Source: Lineus longissimus
Taxonomy: Eukaryota > Nemertea > Pilidiophora > Heteronemertea > Lineidae
Assembly: GCF_910592395.1 (NCBI RefSeq)
Contig: NC_088309.1
Coordinates: 20,090,599 to 20,154,598 of the forward strand
Length of the DNA stretch: 64,000 bases
Reading direction: 5' to 3'
Shown here: piece after piece, positions 12,616-24,974 of the stretch
Numbering within the stretch: position 1 is the first letter of the stretch
Layout: each line of letters starts with the position of its first letter
Program-made: the position numbers and the translations under genes
The notes under the pieces: model-generated
Database searches by the model: none
Told to the model about the DNA's origin: nothing
What the model saw: the letters and a program-made list of their open reading frames with translations, nothing else

Positions 12616-14748
12616 GGTGCCCTTGGTGGAAGGATATGTATATGACCTGATCACTGCAGGTGGGGTTCTATAGATCACCATGGTTTTACAAGAACAACCT
12701 AGAAGAATTGCAACCACAGAGAGAAGAAAATTAAATATCACCACTTCGATTTCGCTTACTTCATTGTTACAAATTCAAATCTTATATTCTCAGGTTAAGA
12801 ATGTCCAAACCGTTAAACGGTTTTTCCTTTCGAACCATCTGCTGTAACCGAAACTGAAAACACTACATAAAAAACAAAAATTCACGTTCATCGATTTCAG
12901 TTGTTATCTTGGAGTTCGGAGGTAGTCTCGAAATCGAATGTTCTTAGCAAGAACACATTGAATATTTCTAAAAGGATCAACGTTACTGCGTGATGCAGCA
13001 TCTGTTGGTTTGAAGTGGATGCTTTAGTTGAACAAAATCTGAAATTGGCTTCGGGTTCTTTCAGCGTGTTTTCAATTGGGACCTACTTTTCTCCTCTCTC
13101 ATTTGAACCAATTAATTAGTGCTGTGATCGAAGAAGAAGATGCACTAAATGTAGATTGGCCACAGAAGTAACACGATTACAGATATGTATCTACTCTGGG
13201 ATCAATTTGGAGAAGAATTAGTGCAAAATGCTCTAATCAGAAAACAGCTCTAACCGTTTACAGCAACAACTGGAAGGAAATCCTCGGGACGGGTTGCATG
13301 GCAGACCCTGGAGATATCTGCGCATAATTGGTCGAGAGCGGGAGAATGTAATTCATCACGCAACATGAAAGCCTCTCCCAGGCGCTTGTTGCCCTAAACC
13401 AATCAGGGCGTGATTGTTTTCGGAAGCTACGGATCGGATGCTGTTAAGACACTCCGAACACGACTCGATCGATGTGAACTCGATTATGGTAAAGTCTGAG
13501 GATAAAGGCTCTCGGTGAGTTGATCGATGCCGGTGGTTATGCACTCATGCAGCTGATGATGTTTGTTGTGCCTTAAAGGGAGACTATAGGCAGGAGACAG
13601 GTATAGAGATTGAGTTACACGAAGTCGCCGAGAGGTATCACTTGTCTCACACCAAAATTATTCTCGCTTCTGACCTTTTTTGATTTTTTCTCCAGCAGGT
13701 GGCTAAATGATCAATGGGATCATGCCTGGTTGAATGCAACGAATGCACTGTTGCCGGAGGGGAAACTGGCTATCTTTAAAGGTGACCATGGCTATAGGAG
13801 GACAACTCTGATATAAAACCCTGGGGTACAGTATACCTTAAAGATGCAGTATCAGGCCCATCTGGTTTAGATGCTCTCTGATCGAATAGCGCGCCGAAGA
13901 CGGAATGGCCAATTTGGCGCATAATTTGGAGGCTACGCCGGACATACTCATATGAGAATGCAGATGAAGACGAAGACAATAATTTAAGGTAATTTGCGGA
14001 GATCGTAGCAATGTTGTGACATATTGGAGCAGGAGCAAACTGTCAAACAACCCATCGCGGATTGCCGCCAATGTCCATAACGAAAGCAACACAGTATCCA
14101 ATAAAGAAAAAAACCAAGCCACAACAGATCTAACGTCATGTTGCTGGGTTTTATTAGTCTATCTCTCGTATAGGTGTTGGTCGCTCTAAATGATGGATGG
14201 GACCATACCCGATTAAGTGCAATCATTTGTTAACACTAGTTGTTGATTTATGGTAATTGGCGGAGATATTGCCAAGTCCCACAGGACAGACATCAGTTGC
14301 AGCAATAGTGAAATTGTGAAAAGGGACAACATATTATGTATTGCCATATGTTCCCATGCAGGTTGTCTTCGGAATCCAATCAATCAAAAATCTGACCAAG
14401 TTCGGTCCGTCGACATTCCCATGAGAATTCCTTCAAAGGCCAGGGCGTGTGATGCATGTATGCAGCAAAATTATATCCGAGGCATGAATTTCATTTTGCT
14501 GGCCTACCGAAAGGACTCTTTACCCTAGAGGGCATCTGGGTGTAGTTGTAAGGGATATCAATTGTCCGAAATCTAATATAAACTTACGTGCCAGATTATC
14601 TGATGATTTTCGGTCATTGGGTGGTTCTGTCATAATTTTGTAGATGCTGCAGTGTGGTGTCGGGTCACACTACAGATAAAAGATTCGCAACCTCATACGC
14701 CATGTACGTGCCATATGCGGGCACGACAACATAATTCGTCAAGGAGGT
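12616..14748. other. No supported gene
   Basis: Short frames only. At about 13573 the string 'ttaaagggagactata' matches a similar string at about 10522, which suggests the shared terminus of a dispersed TTAA-flanked repeat. I could not find the opposite ends. Confidence 0.4.
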
Positions 14749-14841
14749 TGTCATCCGATAGCCTCATTCAAAGGCGAAGCTGCCGTCAACAACCTCATTC
14801 ACAGGCAAGGCTGTCATCAACAACCTCATTCTCAGATGAGG
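14749..14841 (+). repeat. Short 31-bp tandem repeat
   Basis: Three imperfect copies of a 31-bp unit starting 'acctcattcacaggcaagg', at 14761, 14792 and 14823, the last truncated. Confidence 0.75.
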
Positions 14842-16639
14842 CATGGGCCAACCATCAGAACACGGCGCAATTGGTAAGAGTACATGTTATTGTACAGCAA
14901 AAAATTTTCCGCAATGATTTTTTTCAAATGGACCTCATCCTGTAGCTTTCCCATGTAGGTCTTCTGCAAACTGTAAATTGTCTTTTGTAGTGTCTTCAGC
15001 AAACACGTCACCATCTGCCACTGTAAATACCATCGTCTCATCCGAATAATCCCGCAACTTACTATGTACTTTTGAGATGTAAACACCACTTCCCCGATAT
15101 AAGCTGCCGATAAAATCAATCATTCAACGTAGAGCTGAACAAATGAACTGTGTTTGTTTTCTTGGTGTACTGAATAGGAAACCGACAGCCGACGCAAACC
15201 ATTTTTTTTCTTTCAAATTGTCATGACTACACCGAGTCCTCCTCAGTCTAGTCACGACCTATACCATTAGGCACACAGCTCAGTTAATTGTCCACGAAGT
15301 CATGTCGCAGTCGCAGAACCACATTACATGCGATAGAAAAACGCACGCCGGTTTTATTTTTCACATCATCAGTAGCCTTATGTCATCTGAGTACATGTAC
15401 CATGCAGACGACACATTGCCAAAAAACAAAACGTTCGGATTTCTAAAAAGACACATTTTCTAAAATCAAGCATTAAAAAGCTCGATCTCGAGGTCATTTA
15501 CCTCTGTGCGTGGTCCAAGGATTAGGCCGGGAGTCATGGACTTGATATCACAACCCCATTCAAATTTCAATAACATCAACACATTATCCGTTCCGAGGCA
15601 TGTCTCATCATCAATCTACCCCAGGCTCCGGAGAAGATTTCCCTCTTGACATTTCGCCTCCCATTTTCTCGATGATGCGACTGTTGATGAATTGGATGGT
15701 TATCATTGTTATTGATGATGGACCAAAAACACGACATCAATCATAATGGCAATTGTCGCCGGCTGCTGTGTCAAGGTAACTTATTGACTTTGCGTTGTAT
15801 CGTCTTGTAAAAGCTTTTGCTTTATCTTGTATCATTGCATATCGATTTACATGTATAATGTGTCTGTTTATACTTACGTTTATATCTGTAACATCCGGCA
15901 TTAAGGAGATAATAATAAATTGAAATTGAAATTGGTTAGCCTCTTGTGATACAATTTGTCCCGGAACCTTTTTAAACATAAACTTGATCCGGCAATGATT
16001 TTTTTAAAAAGATAAAAAATGAACGGCAAGTTGACGACGAAAATCGTACAAGTTGCCGCCAGTCGTTCATGAAAATCTTGCTAAACGCTCTTAATACTAC
16101 AATACTAGAATGAGAATAAAGCTACCTGTTATTGTGATGAGGTTATAATTACCTGATGGCTGTCTCGTCAACGTCCGTTCCGGCTATTCCGTTGTCATTA
16201 CTTATCCGTTTTTAGAATGTCATCGCTCGGTAAGAACCCCGTCAAGGGATTTATTCTGCTTCCCAGTCGGTGACTACTGGATGACTTGATGAGGAGACAA
16301 TCCCATTGATAATATTTACACTGGAGTGCGGGTGCCGAGCCTTTTACAAATTAATGTGACAACGCTAAAGTCTGTTCTTGCAGACGAGTATCGTATAAAG
16401 ATGGAAAAGAAAGAGTGTGAATTTTAAATTTGAAGTGTATCATGAAAATTACGGAACTTTGACACAAATCTAATGATTAATAGTCCGGTATTGGCTTTGA
16501 GCTGATGGGTACCCACTCCTTCCGCTGCAAAGAAAATACTACATTGCACTATCCTTGGTATTGCTCTCAAGTTGGAAACTCACAGCGCCGTCACAATGAA
16601 AACTCAGGAAGCATATAGATGTATGTGGTATCATATCTC
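14842..16639. other. No supported gene
   Basis: A minus-strand frame at 14935-15123 encodes a charged 62-residue peptide with ordinary amino-acid composition but no recognisable motif and no proper splice end. I do not call it. No repeats of note. Confidence 0.4.
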
Positions 16640-18165
16640 TTCCAGGCACCTGGAGCACCTGTCGCCCGGGACCTGTCGCCAGTATCTTCTACCAGTCGTC
16701 TATACCGTCCTCCAAAAACCGTCTGGAGAAACAGTCGCCAGATTGTACCTTGTCTAATCTACACTAAGCGTACACAGACCGTCCTCCAGTCGCCACGAGG
16801 AAAAGGTTTTCGCCAGGATGTTTCTCAACGCCTAAAGCCACCGCCCTCGAGCCGTCTTCCAGTCCGTTGGTAAAAATGTCGCCAGAATGGACAATGAATT
16901 ATCTTCTACACTTACTGTTCTCGAATTGGTCCCTGGAGAAACTGTCGCCAAACTGTATGTTCTATACTAACTATTCTTGCACCGTCTTCCAGTCCCCGGG
17001 AGAAACTGTCGCCAGAATGAACCATGTTCCTTCAGCCAAGAGTCTCCTTCAGTCGCCGAGAGAAATGGTCCCAAGAATGTACCATGTCTCCTACAGTCAA
17101 CCGTCATCGCTCTCAACTTGCCGAGACAAACTGTCGCGAGAATACACCATGTGGCTGTCCCCTTAACGTACATGTACTTAATCTTCTACAGTCGCCACTC
17201 TCACGGCCTGTCTTCCAGTTGCCTGAAGAGACTGTCACCACAGTGTACCATGTCCTCTTCAGTCAACCACCACCGTCCTACAGTCGTCGCAAAAGGCTGT
17301 CCCCATAACAAACGTACTTCATCTTATATAGCCGTCATCAACGACCTGTCTTCTAGTCGCCCGAAAAGACTGTCGCCAGAATGTATCTTATCTTCTATAT
17401 CACAACGTTCTCTGATCAAACTTACCGCCACCAGAATACCGTCCACGGGCCGTCCTCCATTTGAGAACATGATGCCCGACTGCTTCTTAGCCTCTTCAGT
17501 CACTGCCATCGGGTTGTCTTCCAGTCGCCGAGAGAAACTTTACTGTCCCCCATAATTTTTTAGGTCCAAAGACAGTTTTCAGTCAACCCATTCGGCGAAG
17601 ACAGAATGCTCCAACGAAGACCACAACGCCAGACGCGTGTTCACAGACGCGCAAGCTTGTCCTCATTCGTTTCAGATTGTGATGATGTGGAATTGGTTTC
17701 AATAGTTTGTTTGCAGGGTTTTATCCCCTCTGTCAGAATATGTTGACAAAGTTGTAAGACACTCTTTTGATATTTGTATTTTGCAGTTGTACCAATCAAG
17801 CAAGCAAGCAATTAAGCAAGCAAGAGAAGATACGTCTTCATGGATGTGTACGAATATTTGATGGAAATATAAACATTTGAATAATACGATTGCGTCCTTA
17901 TCAGTGCATACCAAAGACGCCCATTATCGTCATTGGGGCGATAGCACTACCGCCCTCCCTTCACCGGGAGAAAATGCCCCCCGAATGAAGAATATATAGG
18001 TCCCTACTGTCTAACGTTCTCGGACCGTCTCCCCGGCAAAAGAATGTACCATATCTCCTTTTGATACCGTCCTCCAGTCGCCGAGAGAAGTTGTCCGCAG
18101 AACGTATCATATCTTCTTCAGGCACCGTCCACAGCCTGTCTCCCAGTCGTCTGTCAATAAAATGT
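16640..18165 (+). repeat. Degenerate 60-68 bp minisatellite, forward orientation
   Basis: Many diverged copies of a unit built from 'ccgtcttccagtcgcc', 'gagagaaactgtcgccagaa' and 'tgtaccatgtctcctacagt'. The dense part is 16640-17570, and a second patch lies at about 17940-18165 after a non-repetitive gap. Unit length varies from about 59 to 68 bp. Frames such as 16977-17555 read through the array and give repetitive Ser/Pro/Arg peptides that are products of the repeat. It is homologous to the reverse-complement array that starts 140 bp further on. Confidence 0.9.
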
Positions 18166-18304
18166 GACCTGTTCTATTCATTGGCAAATCAGGCCATTCA
18201 GTGTGTACAACATCGGAGACGAATATTTGATTGACCCGGAGCACGGCTGGTAAAGACTAGTCTGGTGTCTCCTCCAGGGTTGCGACGGACGCAACGAAGA
18301 CGTT

Positions 18305-19080
18305 TGTTAGTCAGTGGTACATTTTGGCGACAGTTTCTCTAGGGAACTGAACGACAGTTTCAGATGACGGTAAGTGGACATTCTGGAGGACGGTTTAACA
18401 ACGCAGGTTGTCAAGGGGACTAAAGGACAGCTTACGAATGATAAGCGTGTGTTGTGGATGAATGTACGACATTCTTGTGACAGTTTCTCGAGGGGATTAG
18501 GGGACAATTCGAGAATGGTAAGCGTGGAGGATAATATACATTCTGATGACAGTTTTTCGAGGGGACTGGGGATTGCTCGAGGGTGGTGACTATAGGAGAT
18601 AGGGTACATTCTGTTGACAGTTTCTCCATGCGACTTGAAGACAGGCCGTCGAGCTGACTGAAGGAGTTTTGATTCGTCCTGGAGACTCTTTCTCCAAACA
18701 GGAAGGCAGGCCGTCCAGCTGACTGTCGGAGACATGGTACGTTCTGGAAACAGTTTCTCCAGGCGACTGGAAAACAGGTCGTGAAGGTGACTGTAGGAGA
18801 TATGGTATGTCTGGAGAGAGTTTCTCCAGGTGAATGAAAGACAGGTCGTGGAGTTGACTGTAGGAGACATGGAATGTTCTGGAGACAGTTTCTCCAGGTG
18901 AATGGAAGGCAGGTCGTGGAGGTGACCGCAGGAGATGAGGTACATTCTGAAGACGATCTTCCCAGGCCAATGGAAGGCCGTTTTGGGGTGACTATACGAT
19001 ATATGGTACATTCTGAAGACACTCTCTCCATGCAACTGGAAGACAGGCCATGGAGGTGACTGAAGGAGATATGGTACGTT
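18305..19080 (-). repeat. Same minisatellite family in inverted orientation, about 68-bp unit
   Basis: Units read on the plus strand as 'ggtgactgtaggagatatgg', 'tacattctggagacag' and 'tttctccaggtgaatggaag' plus 'acaggtcgtgga'. This is the reverse complement of the unit in the preceding array. Copies in 18600-19080 are better conserved than those to the left. The 274-codon minus frame crossing the array (18307-19131) encodes a repeating Leu-Glu-Lys-Leu-Ser-Pro type peptide, as expected of a repeat whose unit contains few stop codons. I do not regard it as a gene. Confidence 0.9.
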
Positions 19081-20044
19081 AGAAAAAGGAAGGCTTGAAA
19101 GCCAAGCTGGCAACATGGAGATAGAAGTCACTTACAACCTCATAGGTAGTCACACTCACACTTTGATTCAAATTGAGGACCAGAGGAACCAAAAGGGTGC
19201 CTTTAACTGACAAAAGACCCTGGTGGATCTTTTGCGGCCAGTAACCGCTCAATTTTACCAGCCACAAGGATTCCGGTAAGTCTTTTGTGGCTCGTAACCA
19301 GTACATGTATACCATTGAAGCACCATCGTACACAATGAAGACAAGTTAGGAAATTGACGAGCGAATTTCCTAATCTTCCTGGTGTCTTAGCATCGAGCAA
19401 ATACTCTTAGCATGATATATCCATGTGCTAAGATTACTGGCACCACAGTCATGAACAAACTACGTATTCATATTTACAAAGTTTTAATTTTTCTTCTGAA
19501 AAGTACTCTCTCTTGACCGGCAGTAGAAGAAATAAGGAGGTTAAAACTAACTCAAAACAGACTTCTCTGTTAGCATGATTCCATGAGTTTGTCCCAATCT
19601 TAGGGACAAAATGAACAAAATTGAAAGCTCTCCCATGGGAAAAGTAATTTCACCTCAAAATAAGTTCACTAAATTTCGTTACCTAGAACATATGGTACAT
19701 TGTAAAAGAAACTAAAAGGAGGAAGCTCTAGATTACTGTAGAAATAGCCATCTCCACTAAACTGCGTGGGCAATGTACAGTTTAAATACTTGACCAGCGC
19801 ATACAAGTATAGCTCAATATAATTATCCTCTTATTTCAAATTCATCAATATATTCAAAGAATTATATATCATAATCGGTCGGGGAATTACATATTTATGG
19901 AACAGAATAATGCCAAAACATGGAATGCCATTTGATTTCGAAACCTGAATGTCTTAACTGAAGTAATACACTGAACTGAGTGCCATTCTTCCAAATGTCG
20001 TAAAATATTGTAAAAACTGATTCATCTTAAGATTAAGTGAAAAT
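19081..20044 (-). other. Probable 3' untranslated region and flank of NSRP1
   Basis: AT-rich DNA immediately downstream of the NSRP1 stop on the minus strand. A possible poly(A) signal ATTAAA (minus) lies at 19483-19488, about 560 bases past the stop. No other gene is visible. Confidence 0.45.
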
Positions 20045-23000
20045 TTAATCAGTGGCATCTTGAGCCCTTGCCTGTTTCCGAGCCAGATATCTCGCCTTTG
20101 CATCACTGATACTCTGCCCAGTGTTCCTCTTAGCATACTTTTTCAGAGGATCAGTTTTTGGAGGCTCCTCATGGGAGTTGGATGGAGGTTTTGGCAGTGG
20201 ACTGTCTTCATCTGAACTATCATCTCGGTCTAAATCTGAAAAGTTTCTTTTTTTCACATCTGTTCTAATGTCATTAGCTTTTCCCTCAGATATGTCCTCA
20301 CCAGTATCGCCGTCTTTTTCACATTCAGAATCCTTCTTATGCTTTGCCTTGTCCTTATTTCGATGTTTCTCCTCTGGAATTCCATCAGCACCCCTGTGCT
20401 TCTCCCCTCGATCTCGATCACTGTCCCTGTGCTTTCCCTCTCTGTCCCTGTGCTTACCCTTTTCATCCCTATCTCTATATACATCCCTACGCATTTCATC
20501 ACGATCTGAGTGTTTTTCAGAGTCCCTGTATTTTTCTTTCCGTTTTTCCTCCTTATTTCTGTCAACATCTCTATGTTTTTCATCTCGATCCCTGTGTTTT
20601 TCATCCCTATCTCTACGTCTTTCATCCCCACCCCTACGTTTATCCTCGCTATCATCTCGGTGTCTCTCATCCGGATATTTTTCATTCCGACCCCTTGATT
20701 TCTCATGACTGTCCCTGTGTCTGTCCTCCTTATGCTTATCACCCCTATCTCTATTTCTATCATCCCTGTGCCTGTCCTCCCTATCCCGCGACCTATCAAA
20801 GTCCCTGTATTTATCATCCCCATTCCTCTTTTTATCATAGTCTTTGTGTTTTTCCCTCTTTCTATCCGAATCATCTCTGTCCTGGTGTTTCTCCCTCTCT
20901 TCATGTCTTCTGCCTTTATCGTCTACACTCCGATCCCTGTGTTTCGATCTATCATCATCTCCTTCAACTTTCACCTTCGTTTCACTGAAAGATTCAAAAA
21001 GATGTTATTTTAAAAGTTTCTCTACGAGCAGTTTTCTAACTTTTGGCACAAGGAAACACAAAGGTTATTTTCAATGTTGTTCTACCAGCTGTTTTGTCAC
21101 TTTTTCCATAAGGAAACAACATGCCCACCCCCTACACTAAGAGATGAACTAGGAGGTCTGGCCTGAACTTTGTACAGAGGTCACCTTCAAGTAAATGGAA
21201 ATGACAAAGACTAGTGTCCTTTCTAATAGGGTGTCTCACTAATAGGCTGGCTGCTTTTTAAGAATGAGAAGCCCAAACACCAAAAACCTGAAATTCATGT
21301 TGCCCAGAATGCGTACCTTTCTTTCGGCTCCTCTTTGACAACAGATGGCACTGGCTCCTCCCCTGTCATCTGTTTCAGCAAATGGCGATGGAATCCACTC
21401 ATATCCTTCTGGTTCTTCACGTCTAGCTTTTCTGAAAGAAGATCAGACACTGATTTAACATAAGAAGTGAAACGATATGATAAGGCGATACACTGACCAC
21501 AGACATCATGCAGACATCAACTTTAGCTGTTCTAATATTTTCAGGTGAAAATGTTGTCGGATGTCCTATCTGGAATTTCTCCAACATGTACAGGCAGCAT
21601 CTGGTGGGTCACACACAGATATCACAGAGCTCATGGTTTAAAACAGGTTAAGGACAGCCAAAGCCTCGGAAATTTGCCAGAATTTAATCAGAAGGCAAGA
21701 CATCTGAGACTGTTCTTCAGGCAGCATCCAATGCTCAGGGATCCAACACTGGCAACAGGACACTCAGGGTTTCTGCCTACCTTCCATCTCTTGTGCCAGC
21801 TTCTCCTTCTCCTCAGCCTCCTTCATCTCTTGCAACTTCTTCTTATAAGCCGAGGTCACGAATGCCTCCTTATCCTTAAATTCATCGCCCTCTTGTTCTC
21901 TCTCCTTCTGCACTTTCTTCTGGGTTCTGCGCTCTTGTTCTTTCTTACGCAACTCTGCTGACTTCAATAACTGCTGCATGTACTTAGGCTACAAGATGAA
22001 ACAATATTCGAATGATAACATTTGGTCGGTTTACAAAGGTGCTACAGGTCACAGGTTATAGTATTGGCGATGATGACGATGAGGATGGTGGAGGAAGCCT
22101 TTCTTATTAAAGTTACAAGCTGAGATATTTCCATAAAAGTTGTTGAAGTGTCTTCATTACTTTCAAGATCGCTTAGTTCTGTACAATGTGTTTCAACCCC
22201 CTTGATTATCTCCTTTTAAAGTTGTCAGGGCTAAAACTACAGTTAAAAATCTTCAGACTGGATTATTTTAGACATCCCAAAGAAGTGTATAAGACGTCCA
22301 GTACTTCATCTCAACCCAACCTACCTTATTTTTATTATCTTTTTGTATCTCCTTAGCTTTGGTGAACTTTGCTGCCTCATCTTGCTTCAGTTTGTCATAG
22401 ATGTTGTCATATTCATAGACTGATGGATCATCTGCCAAGGCCTTCTCAATCTCAAGCTTTGTCTGAAAATTAATTAATTAGAACCACATTATCAAATATA
22501 TAGGGGGAAAAAATACAAGTTTATATTAAAGATCTTCCAAAAGGTTTATTTGTTTTTCTATCATTTGCCATTTAAACTTAAATTTCATGGCTCTCTGTAC
22601 AAATTAAATAACAGTAACTGTAAGTATTTTTCTAATGTTTACCACCGGTTCATAAGAAAGCAGGAACGGACCGAAACGAACCAAAACGGGCCGGAACGGA
22701 GTTAAAATTTGCCGAAAAGGAACTTCTGGTGGTTTTAAATGGCATCTATAGGCAAGATTGGGCCCCTGAATTATAAATTATGTTCATATAATGAAGATCA
22801 GACTTCTTTTCCATCGTGGTATTGATGATATTGCCTGATTTGGTCGGGGCCGATTCCAGTAGCAGACAGCGCTTATACTGCACAAGAACTGATGACGTCA
22901 CTTCAGGTCTGCGTGAAAGTAAATTTAGTCCTCATTAAATATTTAGGGGCTATCATGGAAAAGAAGTCTGATCTTCATTATATGAACATAATTTATAATT

Positions 23001-23552
23001 CAGGGGCCCTATCTTGCCTATAGATGCCATTTAAAACCACTAGAAGCTCCGTTTCGGCAAATTTTAACTCCGTTCCGGCCCGTTTTGGTCCGTTTCGGTC
23101 CGTTCCTGCTTTCTTACGCACCCTGTTTACCACCCCTGCTTCTAGTTCGATTGTCATGCATGACAACCATGAACCAGGCATATAATTACATTACCGGTAC
23201 AGTATTAAATTACCTGCTTCTTGACTCTGGCATCACCAGAAGCCTTTTTCAAAGGCGCCAACTTAGGCTTGCTCTCATCATCACTGTCATCACCAAATAT
23301 TGAAGGTCGACCTCTGATTGCCGCAGTAGCTTTCGAGTTTTTGTTGGAGATGATCAGTCCATACCTGCAGAGAATAAAATCATTACAGAATTTTAAACAG
23401 ACCTGATTTTTGACATGATTTTACAAGTTCATATGATACAGCACATATTGTAGAGTGTGTTTATAACATGAGATTGGGTAATTTGACATCATTTGGACAT
23501 GAAAAGGGGAATTTGAAGCCACTAACTTTTTTCCACCAACTTCGGCCGCCAT
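20045..23552 (-). CDS. NSRP1: Nuclear speckle splicing regulatory protein 1 (NSRP1/CCDC55 family)
   Basis: Six coding exons join in frame: 23552-23527, 23364-23214, 22462-22325, 21988-21781, 21431-21317 and 20984-20045, giving 525 residues (the human protein has about 558). The N-terminus MAAEVGGKK runs into KYGLIISNK. Exon 2 carries RGRPSIFGDDSDDE, the family's conserved acidic motif. Exon 3 has YEYDNIYD. Exon 4 is a Lys/Glu-rich predicted coiled coil with DKEAFVTSAYKKKLQE, the most conserved block of the family. Exon 5 has MSGFHRHLLKQM. The last exon is an Arg/Asp/Glu/His-rich tail (residues about 214-480) ending with a conserved YLARKQARAQ. Family members are nuclear-speckle proteins that influence alternative splice-site choice. 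The Arg-Asp-rich tail resembles charged-repeat splicing factors. All junctions are GT-AG with matching phases. It shares its 5' region with XPA. Confidence 0.95.
22647..23123. mobile_element. Non-autonomous DNA transposon with long terminal inverted repeats (Mutator-like candidate)
   Basis: About 477 bp in NSRP1 intron 2. The left arm (to about 22814) and right arm (from about 22955) are inverted copies of roughly 165 bp. They are nearly identical, including 'aagaaagcaggaacggacc', 'gggccggaacggagttaaaa' and 'gaagatcagacttcttttcc'. The element is flanked by an 11-bp direct repeat, tgtttaccacc, at 22636-22646 and 23124-23134. Long terminal inverted repeats with a 9-11 bp target duplication are typical of Mutator-like elements. 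There is no transposase frame, so it is a passive copy. The arms are only slightly diverged, so insertion or gene-conversion between arms is fairly recent. Confidence 0.85.
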
Positions 23553-23909
23553 GTTTCCTTTCGTGATAGAGGATAAACTGCAGCCAATTCTTCTTCATAG
23601 TTTCATGCAATGTGGTCTAACTAGACCTTTATGATACAAGTAATTCCTGTCAAAAATAAGTATTGAACTCAATTCAAATAATTTTGGCATTGTTTTGTCC
23701 TAAAATTGTAGCAATAGACCAAAATTTGAAGAAATAATAAAGGTGATGGTTTGCTACTCTGTCCATAGAGGTCGCTTTCCATAATTGGGAACTTTTCATT
23801 TTTGATGTTTCATAAATACCTCATTTCCTTAGAGTCAAAACAATATATTTGCAAAATCTTTACATTGTTGAATTAATAACATCATCTGTCAAAAAATAAC
23901 ATCCAAAAA
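23553..23909. promoter_or_regulatory. Shared bidirectional promoter region of NSRP1 and XPA
   Basis: The NSRP1 start codon (minus, 23552) and the XPA start codon (plus, 23910) point away from each other and are 357 bp apart, so both 5' untranslated regions and core promoters must lie here. I see no TATA box at a convincing position. Head-to-head housekeeping pairs of this spacing usually share a promoter; this is inferred from layout only. Confidence 0.6.
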
Positions 23910-24943
23910 ATGGAGGAAGACAGTAAAACAAGTGCTCTACAACCTCCTAAAGATTGTTCATGTAAGTGCATGCTTTCTTTGACATGTGCATACACAGGGT
24001 GTCTCAAAAAACTGCATTTCTACATAAAACATCAATGTGAAATGCTACCATTGAACTGTTCTTCCTGTCTGTATAGCAAGGTATGCTTATAACACACTTG
24101 TCCACGGTATGTGAATAATAGTAGAAAGCGTAGTTTGTCAAGAAGACCCCCAGTATGATTGACAGATTGTTTATCTGTCATTTCAATTCATTTTCAGCTG
24201 GTTCAACAATGATAGAGACAGCTCCAAAACTGACAGATGCTCAGAGAGCCCGCATTGAAAGAAATCGACAACATGCTTTGTTGTTAAAACGCTCAAGAGA
24301 ATTGAAGAAAACTGCAAATAGGTGAGCTTCAGTGTGATGCAAGAGCCGTCTGTCCTCGTATCAATAAATCAGAGGCTTAGGTTCAGAACAGCTTAAAAAA
24401 ACATCATTTAAACATGAAATGTGTGAGAGTCAATCAAATGTTTTCTACTGGTGGTCCAGAGCATTATACCTCAAGAGATTTTCTGGTCACCATACTCAGA
24501 TGCCAGGAAAACGTATATCTGACACTTGAATATCCAAAATCTCCTGGGGCAGACCCAAGACCCTTCTCACTTCAAAAGTTTCATCTTCTCTCCCCTCTGG
24601 GTTGAGCTGGCCTCCCTGGCTTTCTAAAATATCAGGATCTCAAACCATTTTGTACTGTAGTGAATTGTATTGTTGTATAGTAATTGTAAAACCTTTCTTA
24701 TGAGTAGCACTGTAATGTGTAATTCTTGGAATTAAGTGTGCGAGATTATTGGAATTGGGTATCAGATAAGATACCTGTGAAAATTCCCACGGTCTACTTT
24801 TAATCCTCCATTCTCCCCAGCGTGATCAATTACGTCAGCATTGATGCGGCTCCTCATTGGATGGAGACGCATCAACGTTGCCCCCTGATTGGTGCAGACA
24901 AAGCTGCGCGTGAATACAAAACAGCTGTCCGCACGCTCTCGGC

Positions 24944-24974
<31 letters not shown>

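Noticed and set aside
16977-17555. 192-codon plus-strand open frame
   Set aside because: It reads through the degenerate minisatellite; the peptide repeats with the DNA unit and has no domain.
18307-19131. 274-codon minus-strand open frame
   Set aside because: It is a repetitive peptide translated from a 68-bp minisatellite; two other long frames exist over the same array, as expected for a repeat without stops.
20121-20988. Long plus-strand frames (195 and 214 codons) and a 216-codon minus frame overlapping the NSRP1 last exon
   Set aside because: They are out-of-frame readings of the Arg/Asp/His-rich tail, whose repetitive codons lack stops in several frames. The NSRP1 frame alone has conserved ends and matching splice phases.
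22893-22900. TGACGTCA as a regulatory CRE of NSRP1
   Set aside because: It is internal to a transposon copy in an intron and has no promoter context.
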